Assembly: GCF_900142785.1 (NCBI RefSeq)
Contig: NZ_FRCD01000025.1
Coordinates: forward strand, 1-62,656
Reading direction: 5' to 3'
Source: Chryseobacterium carnipullorum
Lineage (GTDB): Bacteria > Bacteroidota > Bacteroidia > Flavobacteriales > Weeksellaceae
DNA length: 62,656 bases
Shown here: positions 32,689 to 41,049 of the stretch, piece after piece
How positions within the stretch are numbered: the first letter of the stretch is position 1
How the letters are laid out: each line of letters begins with the position of its first letter
Notes under the pieces: model-generated
Told to the model about the DNA's origin: nothing
Databases searched by the model: none
Seen by the model: only the letters and a program-made list of their open reading frames with translations
Program-made: the position numbers and the translations under genes

Positions 32689-35304
32689 TTATACCGTTAA
32701 TCTGGGTTTCATAAGCTTGGCTACCGTTGCTGTCCATCCGGTCTGATGGGAAGCTCCTACACCGCGGCCATTATCCCCGTGAAAATATTCAAAAAACGTA
32801 ATGTAATCCTTAAAATGTTCATCATAATTGAACTTGGCATTTCCGCCGTTGAAAGGTCGCTGTCCGTCTTCATCCTTTAAAAATAAAGAGCAGAGTCTTT
32901 TGCTGATATTCTGTGCCACTTCATCCAGATTTTTCTTTTCACCACTTCCCGTTGGGAATTCCACTTTTAAACTGTTGCCATAGTAAAAATGAAAACGCTG
33001 TAAACTTTCCACAATCAGGAAATTGATAGGGAACCAGATCGGGCCACGCCAGTTGCTGTTTCCTCCAAACATACGGCTGTCGCTTTCGGCAGGAGTATAG
33101 TAGACCACATTTTCTGTACCGTGAACTGAAAATACAAACGGATTTTCCTCGTAGACTTTTGACATCGCACGGATTCCATAGGAACTTAAAAATTCTTTCT
33201 CGTCCAGCATTCTCCTTAAAACCTTGGTCAATCTGTTCTTACGCAGGATACTCATCAGGTGTTTTCTGCCCTGTCCTTCCTCATCCCAGTGCGAAACCAG
33301 CTTTGTAAGCTCAGGTTTATTTTTTAATACCCATTCCATTCTTGCCTGGAAATTTGGCATCTTATCCAATAATTTATGATCGATGATTTCTACGGCAAAC
33401 ATCGGGATCAGCCCTACAATACTTCTTAATTTTAAAGAAACACTTTCACCGTTCCCTAATTGCAGCACATCATAGAAAAAGCCGTCTTCCTCGTTCCATA
33501 GGCCTTCTTTGCCATCCCCTAAATTTTCCATTGCTTCCGCGATATACAGATAATGCTCAAAGAACTTAATAGCCATATCTTCATACACCTGATAATATTG
33601 CGCAAGTTCCATCGCTATCCGCATCATATTAAGCGCATACATCGCCATCCAGCTTGTTCCGTCCGCCTGTTCCAGATGCTGTCCGTCCTTCAGTTCCATA
33701 TTACGGTCAAAAGCCCCGATATTATCCAGTCCCAGGAAACCACCACCGAAAATATTATTTCCGCTCTGGTCCTTCCTGTTGACCCACCAGGTAAAATTCA
33801 GGAGAAGTTTCTGGAAAACTTTTTCCAGAAATAAAAGATCGGGTTTACCGTTTTGTTTTTCATCGATCTTAAAAACCCTGAAGCAGGACCAGGCATGTAC
33901 AGGTGGATTCACATCGCTCAGATTCCATTCATAAGCAGGAAGCTGTCCATTCGGATGCATATACCATTCCTTGGTCAAAAGAAGAAGCTGTCCTTTAGCA
34001 AATTCAGCATCAATGATAGAAAAAGGAACGCAGTGAAATGCGAGATCCCAGGTGGCGTACCATGGATACTCCCATTTATCAGGCATCGAAATAATATCCT
34101 TATTGTGAAGGTGATTCCATTCCGTATTTCTTACATAGTCGTTGAAATTTCTCGGAGCATTATGATTTGGATCGCCTTTCAGCCATTTTCCTACATTGTA
34201 ATGATAGAACTGTTTATTCCACAAAAGTCCTGCAAAAGCCTGTCTTTGGACATTCGTTTCATCTTCGTTCGTCGTTTCACTCTGAATCTCCTGATAAAAC
34301 TCGTTCGTCTCAGCAATTCTTCTGGCAAAGATCTCGTCAAACTGATCAAAAGGACCGTCAATTTCCTCAGGACATAGCCTGAAATCAAAAGTTTTCGATT
34401 GTCCAGCTTCAATACAATCATCAATGATAAAAGAACCTTTACTTCCTCGTTTTTCAGGATTTACCGTATTACTTCCATAAACGATATGATCATTAATTCC
34501 GTCCTTGAAGTACGTATTTCCGGTATAAGGCGCTCCATACAATTTAGGGGCATTGGTTTCGTTTTCACAAAACGCACTTTTCGCTGCCAGATTTCTCGAA
34601 TAGATTTTTTTGATCGAGATGCTGTCATGGTTAATATCAATGCATCCGTCGAACGAAGCATTCATTTGTCCTTTATATGTATTGTAGCCCCATTTCCAGT
34701 TATTTCTGAACCACGCAGTCGGTGCTATTACAATGGGAGCATCTTGTTTGCTTCTGTTATGAACCGTTACTCTTGCCAGAATATCATTGTGATCCGCTTT
34801 ACAGTATTCAATGAAAATATCAAAATATTCATCATTGTCAAAAATTCCCGTATCAAAAATCTCGTATTCAGGTTCCTTTTTGCTTCGTCTTCCGTTTTCA
34901 GCCACCAGATCATCATAGGGAAATGCATTGATCGGATATTTGTATACCATTTTCATATAACTATGAGTAGGCGTATTATCCAGGTAATAAAAGATCTCTT
35001 TAATATCCTCCCCGTGGTTTCCCTGAGGATTACTCAGTCCGAAGAAACGTTCCTTGACTATTTTATCTTTTTTGTTCCAGAATGAAAATGCAAAACAGAA
35101 AATCTGTTTCACATCAGAGATTCCGGCGATGCCTTCTTCTCCCCATCTGTAGGCGTAGCTTTCTGCATTATTATGGTTGGCGTAATGCCATGCATTTCCG
35201 TTCGGGCTGTAGTCTTCACGTACATTTCCCCACTGCCGGTTGCTTACGTACGGACCCCAGTTTTTCCATTTGGAATCTTGTAATCTTTCTTTTTCAACAA
35301 TCAT
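32689..35304 (-). CDS. GH63-like glucosidase (MGH1-like glycoside hydrolase)
   Basis: An 871-residue enzyme with no obvious signal peptide, probably cytoplasmic. The N-terminal half is a beta-sandwich region; residues about 400-860 form an (alpha/alpha)6 barrel of the MGH1/GH63 type, with WDEEGQGRKHLM, MFGGNSNWRGPIWFPIN and a DGTSWMAMYALNM segment. Related proteins hydrolyse alpha-glucosides or alpha-mannosyl-glycerate. Acidic residues in the barrel (for example the E of WNEEDGF and the D of the WYATWDLAFH segment) are likely catalytic, not proven here. The gene is divergent from the methionine operon and has its own promoter; the neighbouring MalQ gene at 50.6 kb suggests glycogen or maltodextrin use. 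Confidence 0.85.
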   Translation of the reverse strand: MIVEKERLQDSKWKNWGPYVSNRQWGNVREDYSPNGNAWHYANHNNAESYAYRWGEEGIAGISDVKQIFCFAFSFWNKKDKIVKERFFGLSNPQGNHGEDIKEIFYYLDNTPTHSYMKMVYKYPINAFPYDDLVAENGRRSKKEPEYEIFDTGIFDNDEYFDIFIEYCKADHNDILARVTVHNRSKQDAPIVIAPTAWFRNNWKWGYNTYKGQMNASFDGCIDINHDSISIKKIYSRNLAAKSAFCENETNAPKLYGAPYTGNTYFKDGINDHIVYGSNTVNPEKRGSKGSFIIDDCIEAGQSKTFDFRLCPEEIDGPFDQFDEIFARRIAETNEFYQEIQSETTNEDETNVQRQAFAGLLWNKQFYHYNVGKWLKGDPNHNAPRNFNDYVRNTEWNHLHNKDIISMPDKWEYPWYATWDLAFHCVPFSIIDAEFAKGQLLLLTKEWYMHPNGQLPAYEWNLSDVNPPVHAWSCFRVFKIDEKQNGKPDLLFLEKVFQKLLLNFTWWVNRKDQSGNNIFGGGFLGLDNIGAFDRNMELKDGQHLEQADGTSWMAMYALNMMRIAMELAQYYQVYEDMAIKFFEHYLYIAEAMENLGDGKEGLWNEEDGFFYDVLQLGNGESVSLKLRSIVGLIPMFAVEIIDHKLLDKMPNFQARMEWVLKNKPELTKLVSHWDEEGQGRKHLMSILRKNRLTKVLRRMLDEKEFLSSYGIRAMSKVYEENPFVFSVHGTENVVYYTPAESDSRMFGGNSNWRGPIWFPINFLIVESLQRFHFYYGNSLKVEFPTGSGEKKNLDEVAQNISKRLCSLFLKDEDGQRPFNGGNAKFNYDEHFKDYITFFEYFHGDNGRGVGASHQTGWTATVAKLMKPRLTV

Positions 35305-35325
35305 ATTTCATCACTTTTTTCAATA

Positions 35326-35356
35326 CGAAGGTAGTTTTTTTGAAAAATAATTCCAA
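35326..35356 (-). promoter_or_regulatory. Promoter of the glucosidase gene
   Basis: On the minus strand TTG (35356-35354) is followed after 20 bases by TACCTTCG (35333-35326), one mismatch from TAnnTTTG, 22 bases before the start codon. Confidence 0.55.
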
Positions 35357-35434
35357 TTCCTTTCATCTGAAGAATTCTTAACATAGCCTTGAAACACTTA
35401 TTATTACAGGCTTTTTTAATATTAAATATTTTTT

Positions 35435-35466
35435 TTGAAAAATTAAAAAGAAAAGACTTATCTTTG
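35435..35466 (+). promoter_or_regulatory. Promoter of the SAM-controlled methionine operon
   Basis: TTG (35435-35437), a 21-base spacer and TATCTTTG (35459-35466) give a full match to the Bacteroidota promoter. Transcription would begin about 20 bases before the riboswitch. Confidence 0.75.
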
Positions 35467-35493
35467 CAGAGCGTTCATTCAAATATTGAAAAT

Positions 35494-35596
35494 GTTATCA
35501 AGAAAGGTTGAGGGATTAGACCCTATGAAACCTTAGCAACCCTTTGTGCAAGCAAAGAAGGTGCTACGTTCTACCAATTTATTTTGGACAGATAAC
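35494..35596 (+). ncRNA. SAM-I (S-box) riboswitch
   Basis: The leader shows the conserved S-box elements in order: P1 5' strand GTTATC, AAGAAAGG, the GAGGGA...CCCTATGAAACC core, AGCAACC, GGTGCTA, and a P1 3' strand GATAAC that pairs with the opening GTTATC. This aptamer binds S-adenosylmethionine and lowers expression when it is plentiful. It precedes metX, an S-box target throughout bacteria, so it probably controls the whole methionine operon. The expression platform lies at 35597-35666 and contains no T-rich terminator; a hairpin around the start codon is the better candidate. Confidence 0.93.
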
Positions 35597-35630
35597 TTAC
35601 TGAAGTTCTTTTCAGCCATTTCCTGTGGCA

Positions 35631-35666
35631 TTTTCAATTGTATTAAAATAATAATAGAATTGAAAA
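35631..35666 (+). promoter_or_regulatory. Hairpin enclosing the metX TTG start codon
   Basis: TTTTCAATT (35631-35639) pairs exactly with AATTGAAAA (35658-35666). The right arm contains the proposed TTG start codon (35660-35662), so the folded form would hide it. Placed 35 bases after the SAM aptamer, it could be a translational off-switch. The stem is AT-rich and fairly weak, and the competing (on) pairing was not identified. Confidence 0.45.
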
Positions 35667-36598
35667 CAGAACTAAACTATATACATCTTTCGTATCAGAA
35701 TTATTCCCAAAAGGAATACCATATCCCGTTGACTTATCAGATCTTCGGGAAAGACCTGTTTACCGCACCTCTTATATTGGTTAATCATGCTTTAACAGGA
35801 AATTCAAATGTTTCCGGAGAAAAAGGATGGTGGAAACAATTGATTGGTGCAAATCAGGTGATCGATACGAATAAATACACCGTTCTCTGTTTCAATATCC
35901 CCGGAAACGGATATGATCATTTTTTAATTGACGAATACGAAGACTTCACCCTTTCAGATATTGCTCAAATATTTTTGAAAGGGCTCGAAGCTTTACATAT
36001 CAAAAACATATATGCCATTATTGGAGGCTCTCTCGGAGGAGGAATTGCCTGGGAAATGCTTTCCAGACAGCCACACCTCGCAGAGATATTCATCCCCATT
36101 GCCTGCGATTTTAAAACGCATGACTGGCTTCACGCACAGTGTCTGGTTCAGAAATTTTTGCTGAACGGAAATGACGAACCTCTGCAGAAAGCAAGGATTC
36201 ACGCTATGCTGTGTTACAGAACTCCCCAGTCTTTAAATGACAGATTTCAAAACAGATATCATCAGGGAAATCAGCGGCTAGAGTCAGAAGACTGGCTTGT
36301 CTATCACGGTAATTCATTAAACGATAGATTTAGTTTAGAGTCTTATAAGCTGATGAATCATTTGCTGATGAATATTAATACCCACGAAGATCAACTGGAA
36401 AAAATCGGAGCACGAATGCACCTGATCGCTGTAGATACAGATTTATTCTTTCCTGCCTCAGAAATTCGAATGTGCTTTGAAAAGCTGAAGGCGAAAAAGA
36501 AAGATGTTTTCTATCATGAGATACAGTCTATTCATGGCCATGATGCCTTCTTAATGGAATACGAACAATTAAATAATATCATAAATAATATTTTGTAG
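35660..36598 (+). CDS. metX: Homoserine O-acetyltransferase family protein (MetX-like)
   Basis: A 312-residue alpha/beta-hydrolase fold transferase that acylates homoserine in methionine synthesis. The nucleophile elbow is GGSLGGG, the oxyanion region VNHALTGNSNVSG matches the MetX NALTG motif, and the acid and histidine are in AVDTDLFFP and IHGHDAFL. It is shorter than the 350-380 residues of many MetX, as in other Flavobacteriia. Start: the frame stays open upstream into the riboswitch, so the start must lie after it. TTG at 35660 gives MKTELNYIHLSYQ, the usual family opening. No ATG is available before conserved sequence. Acetyl or succinyl preference not determined. Confidence 0.88.
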   Translation: MKTELNYIHLSYQNYSQKEYHIPLTYQIFGKDLFTAPLILVNHALTGNSNVSGEKGWWKQLIGANQVIDTNKYTVLCFNIPGNGYDHFLIDEYEDFTLSDIAQIFLKGLEALHIKNIYAIIGGSLGGGIAWEMLSRQPHLAEIFIPIACDFKTHDWLHAQCLVQKFLLNGNDEPLQKARIHAMLCYRTPQSLNDRFQNRYHQGNQRLESEDWLVYHGNSLNDRFSLESYKLMNHLLMNINTHEDQLEKIGARMHLIAVDTDLFFPASEIRMCFEKLKAKKKDVFYHEIQSIHGHDAFLMEYEQLNNIINNIL

Positions 36599-36659
36599 AA
36601 TGAAATGGCGCGGAAGCGAAGTTTTATCTGACAAATGACAAACAAAAAATTAGAAACAG

Positions 36660-38198
36660 ATGAAAAATGCGAAAGAGATTAAGTTTTTAAAAAACAGATC
36701 AATCATCAAATTTGAAGGAGAAGATTTCTTAGGTGAAATCGGGATCGACGGAAGGATTTTTAAGGCGCTTACCTTAGCGCGAATCAGTGTAGGGGTAATT
36801 TCCCAGCAGGCTATTGAAAACGGACTTTCTATTCTGGTCAATGAGGCAGATGCAGAAAAAGCGGTTGCCTGTCTGATTGATGAATTTGAAGCAGAAAGAA
36901 AATCAGGAAAGGTTTCACAGATCTATAGCATTAATAATGTTTCCGTACTTGGATTTGTAGCGGAAGATTTCAATAAAGTTTTGGCAGAACTGGCCAGAAA
37001 TAATGTTTTCCCTCTTCTTTTAAACCAGGTTGCAGGAGAAAACAGAGTCAATATTGTAGTGACCTCCTCACAGGATGAAAAAACGAAGAATGTTATTGAA
37101 TCTGAAATTTTCAATAAGCCTAAAACCGTTCATTTGGCAATTATCGGTCATGGAAACGTGGGAAAAACTTTAATAGAACAGGTATTGCGGTCTTCAGAAG
37201 AAATCAGAAGACGTAAAAAAATAGACCTTAAGGTAGTGGCAGTAGCCAATTCAAGAAAAATTGCTTTCAATAAAAAAGGCTTTAATGCAGATTGGAATGA
37301 TGAGGTTTTAACAGCGCAACATCCATCCAATGTTGAAGAGCTGATCAGCTTCTCAAAAGAAAATCAGCTGGAAAACCTTATCGTTGTTGACAATACTGCG
37401 AGTAAAGATTTTGTGAAAAACTATCACGCCCTTGCTGAAAACGGTTTTGATCTGGTTTCTTCCAATAAAATTTTTAATACACTTCCCATCGAGGAATACC
37501 GTAAACTAAGATATACGTTGAGTAAAAATAACAGACGCTATCTTTATGAAACTAATGTAGGAGCAGGTCTTCCATTAATCGATACCATAAAACTATTGCA
37601 CCTTTCAGGTGAAAACATCACCCGGATCAAAGGAGTATTCTCCGGTTCATTGAGCTATATCTTTAATAATTTCTCTGTGAGAAACGATAAGTTTTCAACC
37701 ATCATCGGAGAAGCCATGGAAAAAGGATATACGGAACCTGATCCTCGTGAAGACCTGTCAGGAAATGATGTCGCCAGAAAGCTTCTGATCCTTGCTAGAG
37801 AGTTAGACCTGATCAATGAATTCCAGGATATTGATATCCAGAATTTAATACCGGAAAATCTTCTCTCTGTAGATAAAAATGAATTTATCTCAAGACTTGA
37901 TGAACTGGATGAAGAATACCAGAAAATAAAAGAAGGGCAGGAGCCGGGACATGTACTTCGCTATGTAGGAGATCTTCATGGAGACCTTCAGAAAGACAAA
38001 GGACAGCTTGACGTAAAATTGGTTTCTGTACCGGGAAGTTCTGCTTTAGGCCAGCTTAAAGGTTCGGATTCCATTTTTGAGATTTATACAGAAAGTTATG
38101 GAGAAAACCCGATTGTGATCATGGGAGCCGGTGCCGGCGCTCAGGTGACCGCAAGAGGTGTTTTCGGTGATATTTTAAGAGTAAGTGAAACTAAATAA
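36660..38198 (+). CDS. Homoserine dehydrogenase with N-terminal ACT region, no aspartokinase domain
   Basis: A 512-residue protein. Residues 1-150 resemble the paired ACT regulatory domains of bifunctional aspartokinase-homoserine dehydrogenase (ThrA/MetL). Residues about 155-510 are homoserine dehydrogenase: Rossmann GHGNVGKTL, VVAVANSRK, DNTASKDF, SSNKI, YETNVGAGLPLI and GYTEPDPREDLSGNDVARKL, the substrate site. The aspartokinase catalytic domain (KFGG motif) that precedes these parts in ThrA is absent. The enzyme reduces aspartate semialdehyde to homoserine, directly feeding MetX. The ACT region may sense threonine or methionine. Gap to metX is 61 bases, so one transcript is likely. Confidence 0.9.
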   Translation: MKNAKEIKFLKNRSIIKFEGEDFLGEIGIDGRIFKALTLARISVGVISQQAIENGLSILVNEADAEKAVACLIDEFEAERKSGKVSQIYSINNVSVLGFVAEDFNKVLAELARNNVFPLLLNQVAGENRVNIVVTSSQDEKTKNVIESEIFNKPKTVHLAIIGHGNVGKTLIEQVLRSSEEIRRRKKIDLKVVAVANSRKIAFNKKGFNADWNDEVLTAQHPSNVEELISFSKENQLENLIVVDNTASKDFVKNYHALAENGFDLVSSNKIFNTLPIEEYRKLRYTLSKNNRRYLYETNVGAGLPLIDTIKLLHLSGENITRIKGVFSGSLSYIFNNFSVRNDKFSTIIGEAMEKGYTEPDPREDLSGNDVARKLLILARELDLINEFQDIDIQNLIPENLLSVDKNEFISRLDELDEEYQKIKEGQEPGHVLRYVGDLHGDLQKDKGQLDVKLVSVPGSSALGQLKGSDSIFEIYTESYGENPIVIMGAGAGAQVTARGVFGDILRVSETK

Positions 38199-38211
38199 AA
38201 GATAATTTAAC

Positions 38212-38315
38212 AATGTATCAATGTAACAGTTTACCAATAAATAGTACTACAACGGTCATTCTAAACTCATAGAGAATCTCATTGGTAGATTGGTATACTG
38301 ATATATTGGTACATT
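38212..38315. repeat. Imperfect inverted repeat element between hom and metZ
   Basis: AATGTATCAATGTAACAGTT plus the next seven bases (38212-38238) match the reverse complement of 38289-38315 at 23 of 27 positions, around a 50-base centre. The left arm shares AATGTAACA and CAGTTTACCAATAA blocks with the sequence beside the 8-bp array at 29253-29396. It fits a dispersed palindromic intergenic repeat. It lies inside the methionine operon, so the transcript can fold here. Confidence 0.7.
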
Positions 38316-38328
38316 TTATATAAACTAT

Positions 38329-39489
38329 ATGGAAAATTTTGAAACCTCCGCCATAAGAACCCAAACTGAAAGAACCCAGTTTGATGAACATTCTACACCG
38401 CTATATCTTACGTCCAGTTTTATTTTTCAGGATGCAGAAGATATGAGAGCGAGCTTTGCTGAAGAAAAATCTAAAAACCTTTACAGCCGTTTTTCCAATC
38501 CCAATGTGACTGAATTCACAGATAAGATCGTTACAATGGAAGGGGCAGAAGCAGGATATGCATTTGCAACAGGAATGGCAGCTATTTATTCCACATTTGC
38601 CACTTTACTGGATGCGGGAGATCATATCGTAAGCTGTCAGTCAGTTTTCGGATCTACCCATACTTTATTTACGAAGTATTTCCCGAAATGGAATATTGAA
38701 ACGACCTATTTCAAAGCGGAAGATGCTAACAATGTTGAACAATACATTAAACCCAATACCAAGATCTTATACCTTGAAACGCCTACCAATCCGGCTATTG
38801 AAATTCTGGATCTTGAATTTTTTGGAAAAATTGCAAAAAAACATAATCTTATTTTTATTGTAGATAACTGTTTTGCAACGCCTTATCTTCAACAGCCTAT
38901 TAAATATGGTGCAGATGTTGTTGTTCATTCTGCAACGAAACTTATTGATGGACAGGGCAGAGTATTGGGTGGTGTAGCCGTAGGAAAAGCTGATCTGATC
39001 AGGGAGATTTATCTTTTTGCAAGAAATACCGGACCTGCAATGTCACCTTTCAATGCCTGGGTATTGTCGAAAAGTCTGGAGACATTGGCTATCCGTGTAG
39101 AAAAGCATTGTGAGAATGCATTAAAGGTCGCAGAGTTTTTAGAGAGCCATCCCAATGTAGAATTCACTAAATATCCATTTTTAAAATCTCACCCAAGTTA
39201 TGAAGTAGCGAAAAAGCAGATGAAATTGGGAGGTAATATTGTCGCATTTGAAATCAAAGGAGGAATAGAAGGCGGAAGAAATTTCCTGGATAAAATAAAA
39301 ATGTGTTCGCTTTCTGCCAATTTGGGAGATACAAGGACTATCGTAACACATCCTGCATCAACCACGCATTCAAAACTGACTGAAGAAGAAAGAAATGAAG
39401 TCGGAATTACGGCAGGGCTTGTGCGTTGTTCGGTAGGTCTGGAACATATAGATGATATTATTGCTGACCTGAAGCAGGCTTTAGATTAG
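38329..39489 (+). CDS. O-acylhomoserine sulfhydrylase (trans-sulfuration PLP enzyme, MetZ/MetY-like)
   Basis: A 386-residue Cys/Met-metabolism PLP enzyme. The Schiff-base lysine is in VVHSATKLIDGQGR, with the phosphate/ring contacts in ATGMAAIYSTF and LETPTNPAIEI and DNCFATPYLQQP. The DGQGRVLGG after the lysine is typical of O-succinylhomoserine sulfhydrylase (MetZ), but with a MetX-type acetyltransferase upstream the real substrate may be O-acetylhomoserine. It makes homocysteine by direct sulfhydrylation, which the downstream MetH pair methylates. Fourth step in a continuous pathway order within the operon. Confidence 0.9.
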   Translation: MENFETSAIRTQTERTQFDEHSTPLYLTSSFIFQDAEDMRASFAEEKSKNLYSRFSNPNVTEFTDKIVTMEGAEAGYAFATGMAAIYSTFATLLDAGDHIVSCQSVFGSTHTLFTKYFPKWNIETTYFKAEDANNVEQYIKPNTKILYLETPTNPAIEILDLEFFGKIAKKHNLIFIVDNCFATPYLQQPIKYGADVVVHSATKLIDGQGRVLGGVAVGKADLIREIYLFARNTGPAMSPFNAWVLSKSLETLAIRVEKHCENALKVAEFLESHPNVEFTKYPFLKSHPSYEVAKKQMKLGGNIVAFEIKGGIEGGRNFLDKIKMCSLSANLGDTRTIVTHPASTTHSKLTEEERNEVGITAGLVRCSVGLEHIDDIIADLKQALD

Positions 39490-39519
39490 TTGAGAATTAA
39501 TCGTTGAAAGTTGATACAT

Positions 39520-39891
39520 ATGAGCAGAGATTATACACAGTTGGAGGTTTGGAATGAAGGAAGGAAATTGGTTGTACTACTAGACAGTTTCACCAAAAAG
39601 AATCTTAGGAAAGAATTATCTGATTTTACCAGCCTGATCAGAAGAGCAGTGACTTCAGTTCCATTGAATATGGCCGAAGGATGCGGAACCCGGATTTCAA
39701 AAGATCCGCTCCAGTTTCTGCATATTGCCGGAGGATCTTTGTACGAACTTGAAACACAGCTTTGTTTGTCCTTAGGTCAGAACGAAATCTCTAAAAAGGA
39801 TTTTGAGAAAGTAACCTCAAAAATACTTTTATGTAAAAAGCTTATCAGCGGATTTATCAATCATTATAAGAAAATAGAACATGAAAAATAG
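39520..39891 (+). CDS. Four-helix bundle protein (23S rRNA IVS-type), intact
   Basis: A 123-residue protein of the four-helix bundle family first seen in 23S rRNA intervening sequences (Avd-like). The family core is present: YTQLEVWNEGRKLVV at the start, SLIRRAVTSVPLNMAEG, and a C-terminal helix pair without stops. Avd-type members form pentamers that bind nucleic acid in diversity-generating retroelements, but no reverse transcriptase is nearby. Here it is inserted between metZ and the methionine synthase genes and overlaps the next gene by 11 bases. Two other copies in the window are broken. Start at 39520 matches the family; an upstream start adds three residues. Confidence 0.88.
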   Translation: MSRDYTQLEVWNEGRKLVVLLDSFTKKNLRKELSDFTSLIRRAVTSVPLNMAEGCGTRISKDPLQFLHIAGGSLYELETQLCLSLGQNEISKKDFEKVTSKILLCKKLISGFINHYKKIEHEK

Positions 39892-40909
39892 CAGACAAGA
39901 CGCTCAACTTTTATCTCTTAATGCTCAGCTGGAAAAGAGAATTCTCGTTCTGGACGGCGCTATGGGAACTATGCTTCAGAGATATAAGTTCGAGGAGGAA
40001 GATTATCGCGGAGAACGTTTCAAAGACTGGGAACATTCCGTAAAAGGAAATAATGACCTGCTTTCTCTGACCCAGCCTCAGGCCATTGAAGAAGTGCATA
40101 GAAAGTACCTCGAAGCCGGGGCAGACATTATTGAAACCAATACGTTTTCAGGAACTACCATTGCCATGGCAGATTACCACATGGAAGAGCTGGTCTATGA
40201 ACTGAATTATGAATCAGCGAAAATTGCCAGAAAAGTCTGTGATGAATTTACCGCCCAAAATCCTGATAAACCAAGATTTGTAGCAGGTTCCATTGGACCC
40301 ACCAACAGAACAGCAAGCTTAAGTCCCGACGTTAATGATCCGGGATACAGAGCCATCACCTTTGAAGAATTAAGAGTAGCATACAAACAACAGTGTGAAG
40401 CTTTGCTGGATGGAGGTTCAGATATCCTTTTGGTAGAAACTATTTTTGACACCCTGAATGCTAAGGCAGCATTGTTTGCCATTGATGAGCTTCAGGAAGA
40501 AAGGAATATAAAAATTCCGATCATGGTTTCCGGAACAATTACTGATGCTTCAGGAAGAACATTGAGCGGGCAGACCGCAGAAGCTTTCCTGATATCAGTT
40601 TCACACCTTAACTTATTGAGTGTAGGATTTAACTGTGCTTTAGGTGCAGATCAGCTTACCCCTTATCTGGAAACTTTGGCTCATAATTCTGACTTTTATA
40701 TTTCTGCTTATCCGAATGCCGGACTTCCGAATGCTTTCGGGAAATATGATGAGACACCGGAAGATATGGCAAGACAGATTAAGGAATATGTTGAGAAAAA
40801 ACTGATCAATATTATTGGCGGATGCTGTGGTACGACGCCGGATCATATAAAAGCAATTTCAGATTTGGTGGCGCAATATCCGCCAAGAAAAGCAAAAGAA
40901 TTTGTTTGA
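39881..40909 (+). CDS. metH: Methionine synthase, homocysteine-binding part (split MetH, N-terminal)
   Basis: A 342-residue homocysteine S-methyltransferase domain. It has the LDGAMGTMLQR opening, and the three zinc-ligand cysteines at Cys252 (GFNCALGA) and Cys315-Cys316 (GGCCGTTPDH), equivalent to Cys247, 310 and 311 in E. coli MetH. The rest of MetH is encoded by the next gene, so the enzyme is split in two. This split is known in Flavobacteriia and does not look like a fresh break: both parts start and end at domain borders. The last 11 bases of the upstream four-helix gene overlap its start. Confidence 0.92.
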   Translation: MKNSRQDAQLLSLNAQLEKRILVLDGAMGTMLQRYKFEEEDYRGERFKDWEHSVKGNNDLLSLTQPQAIEEVHRKYLEAGADIIETNTFSGTTIAMADYHMEELVYELNYESAKIARKVCDEFTAQNPDKPRFVAGSIGPTNRTASLSPDVNDPGYRAITFEELRVAYKQQCEALLDGGSDILLVETIFDTLNAKAALFAIDELQEERNIKIPIMVSGTITDASGRTLSGQTAEAFLISVSHLNLLSVGFNCALGADQLTPYLETLAHNSDFYISAYPNAGLPNAFGKYDETPEDMARQIKEYVEKKLINIIGGCCGTTPDHIKAISDLVAQYPPRKAKEFV

Positions 40910-41049
40910 TCAGGCCGTTTTTAAATTAAAACAAGAATAGAAGCTGGCTTATAAAAAGTTTCCGCTGTTTACCACTTTAGGCAGAGCTAGAGATCTGCAG
41001 AGACCGAATGCGGACAGTGCCTATTATAATTTAGCAGAATAAAAAATTA
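40910..41049 (+). other. Gap between metH halves with a possible gene scrap
   Basis: No functional gene here. In one frame, after a TAG, 31 codons (about 40948-41041) read KLAYKKFPLFTTLGRARDLQ and on to SAYYNLAE and TAA, without a start codon. I do not recognise it. It could be the end of a lost gene or chance; the rest of the gap is AT-rich. Confidence 0.3.

Noticed and set aside
34399..35085. 228-codon open frame antisense to the glucosidase
   Set aside because: Its product is Ile/Phe/Arg-rich without motifs, as expected for an antisense shadow of a well-supported gene.
35546..35659. Upstream extension of metX from an ATG-like start in the leader
   Set aside because: This stretch is the SAM riboswitch aptamer and platform; the sequence before TTG 35660 does not match the family.
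40948..41041. 31-codon open frame between the metH halves as a real gene
   Set aside because: It has no start codon and no recognisable family; noted only as a scrap.
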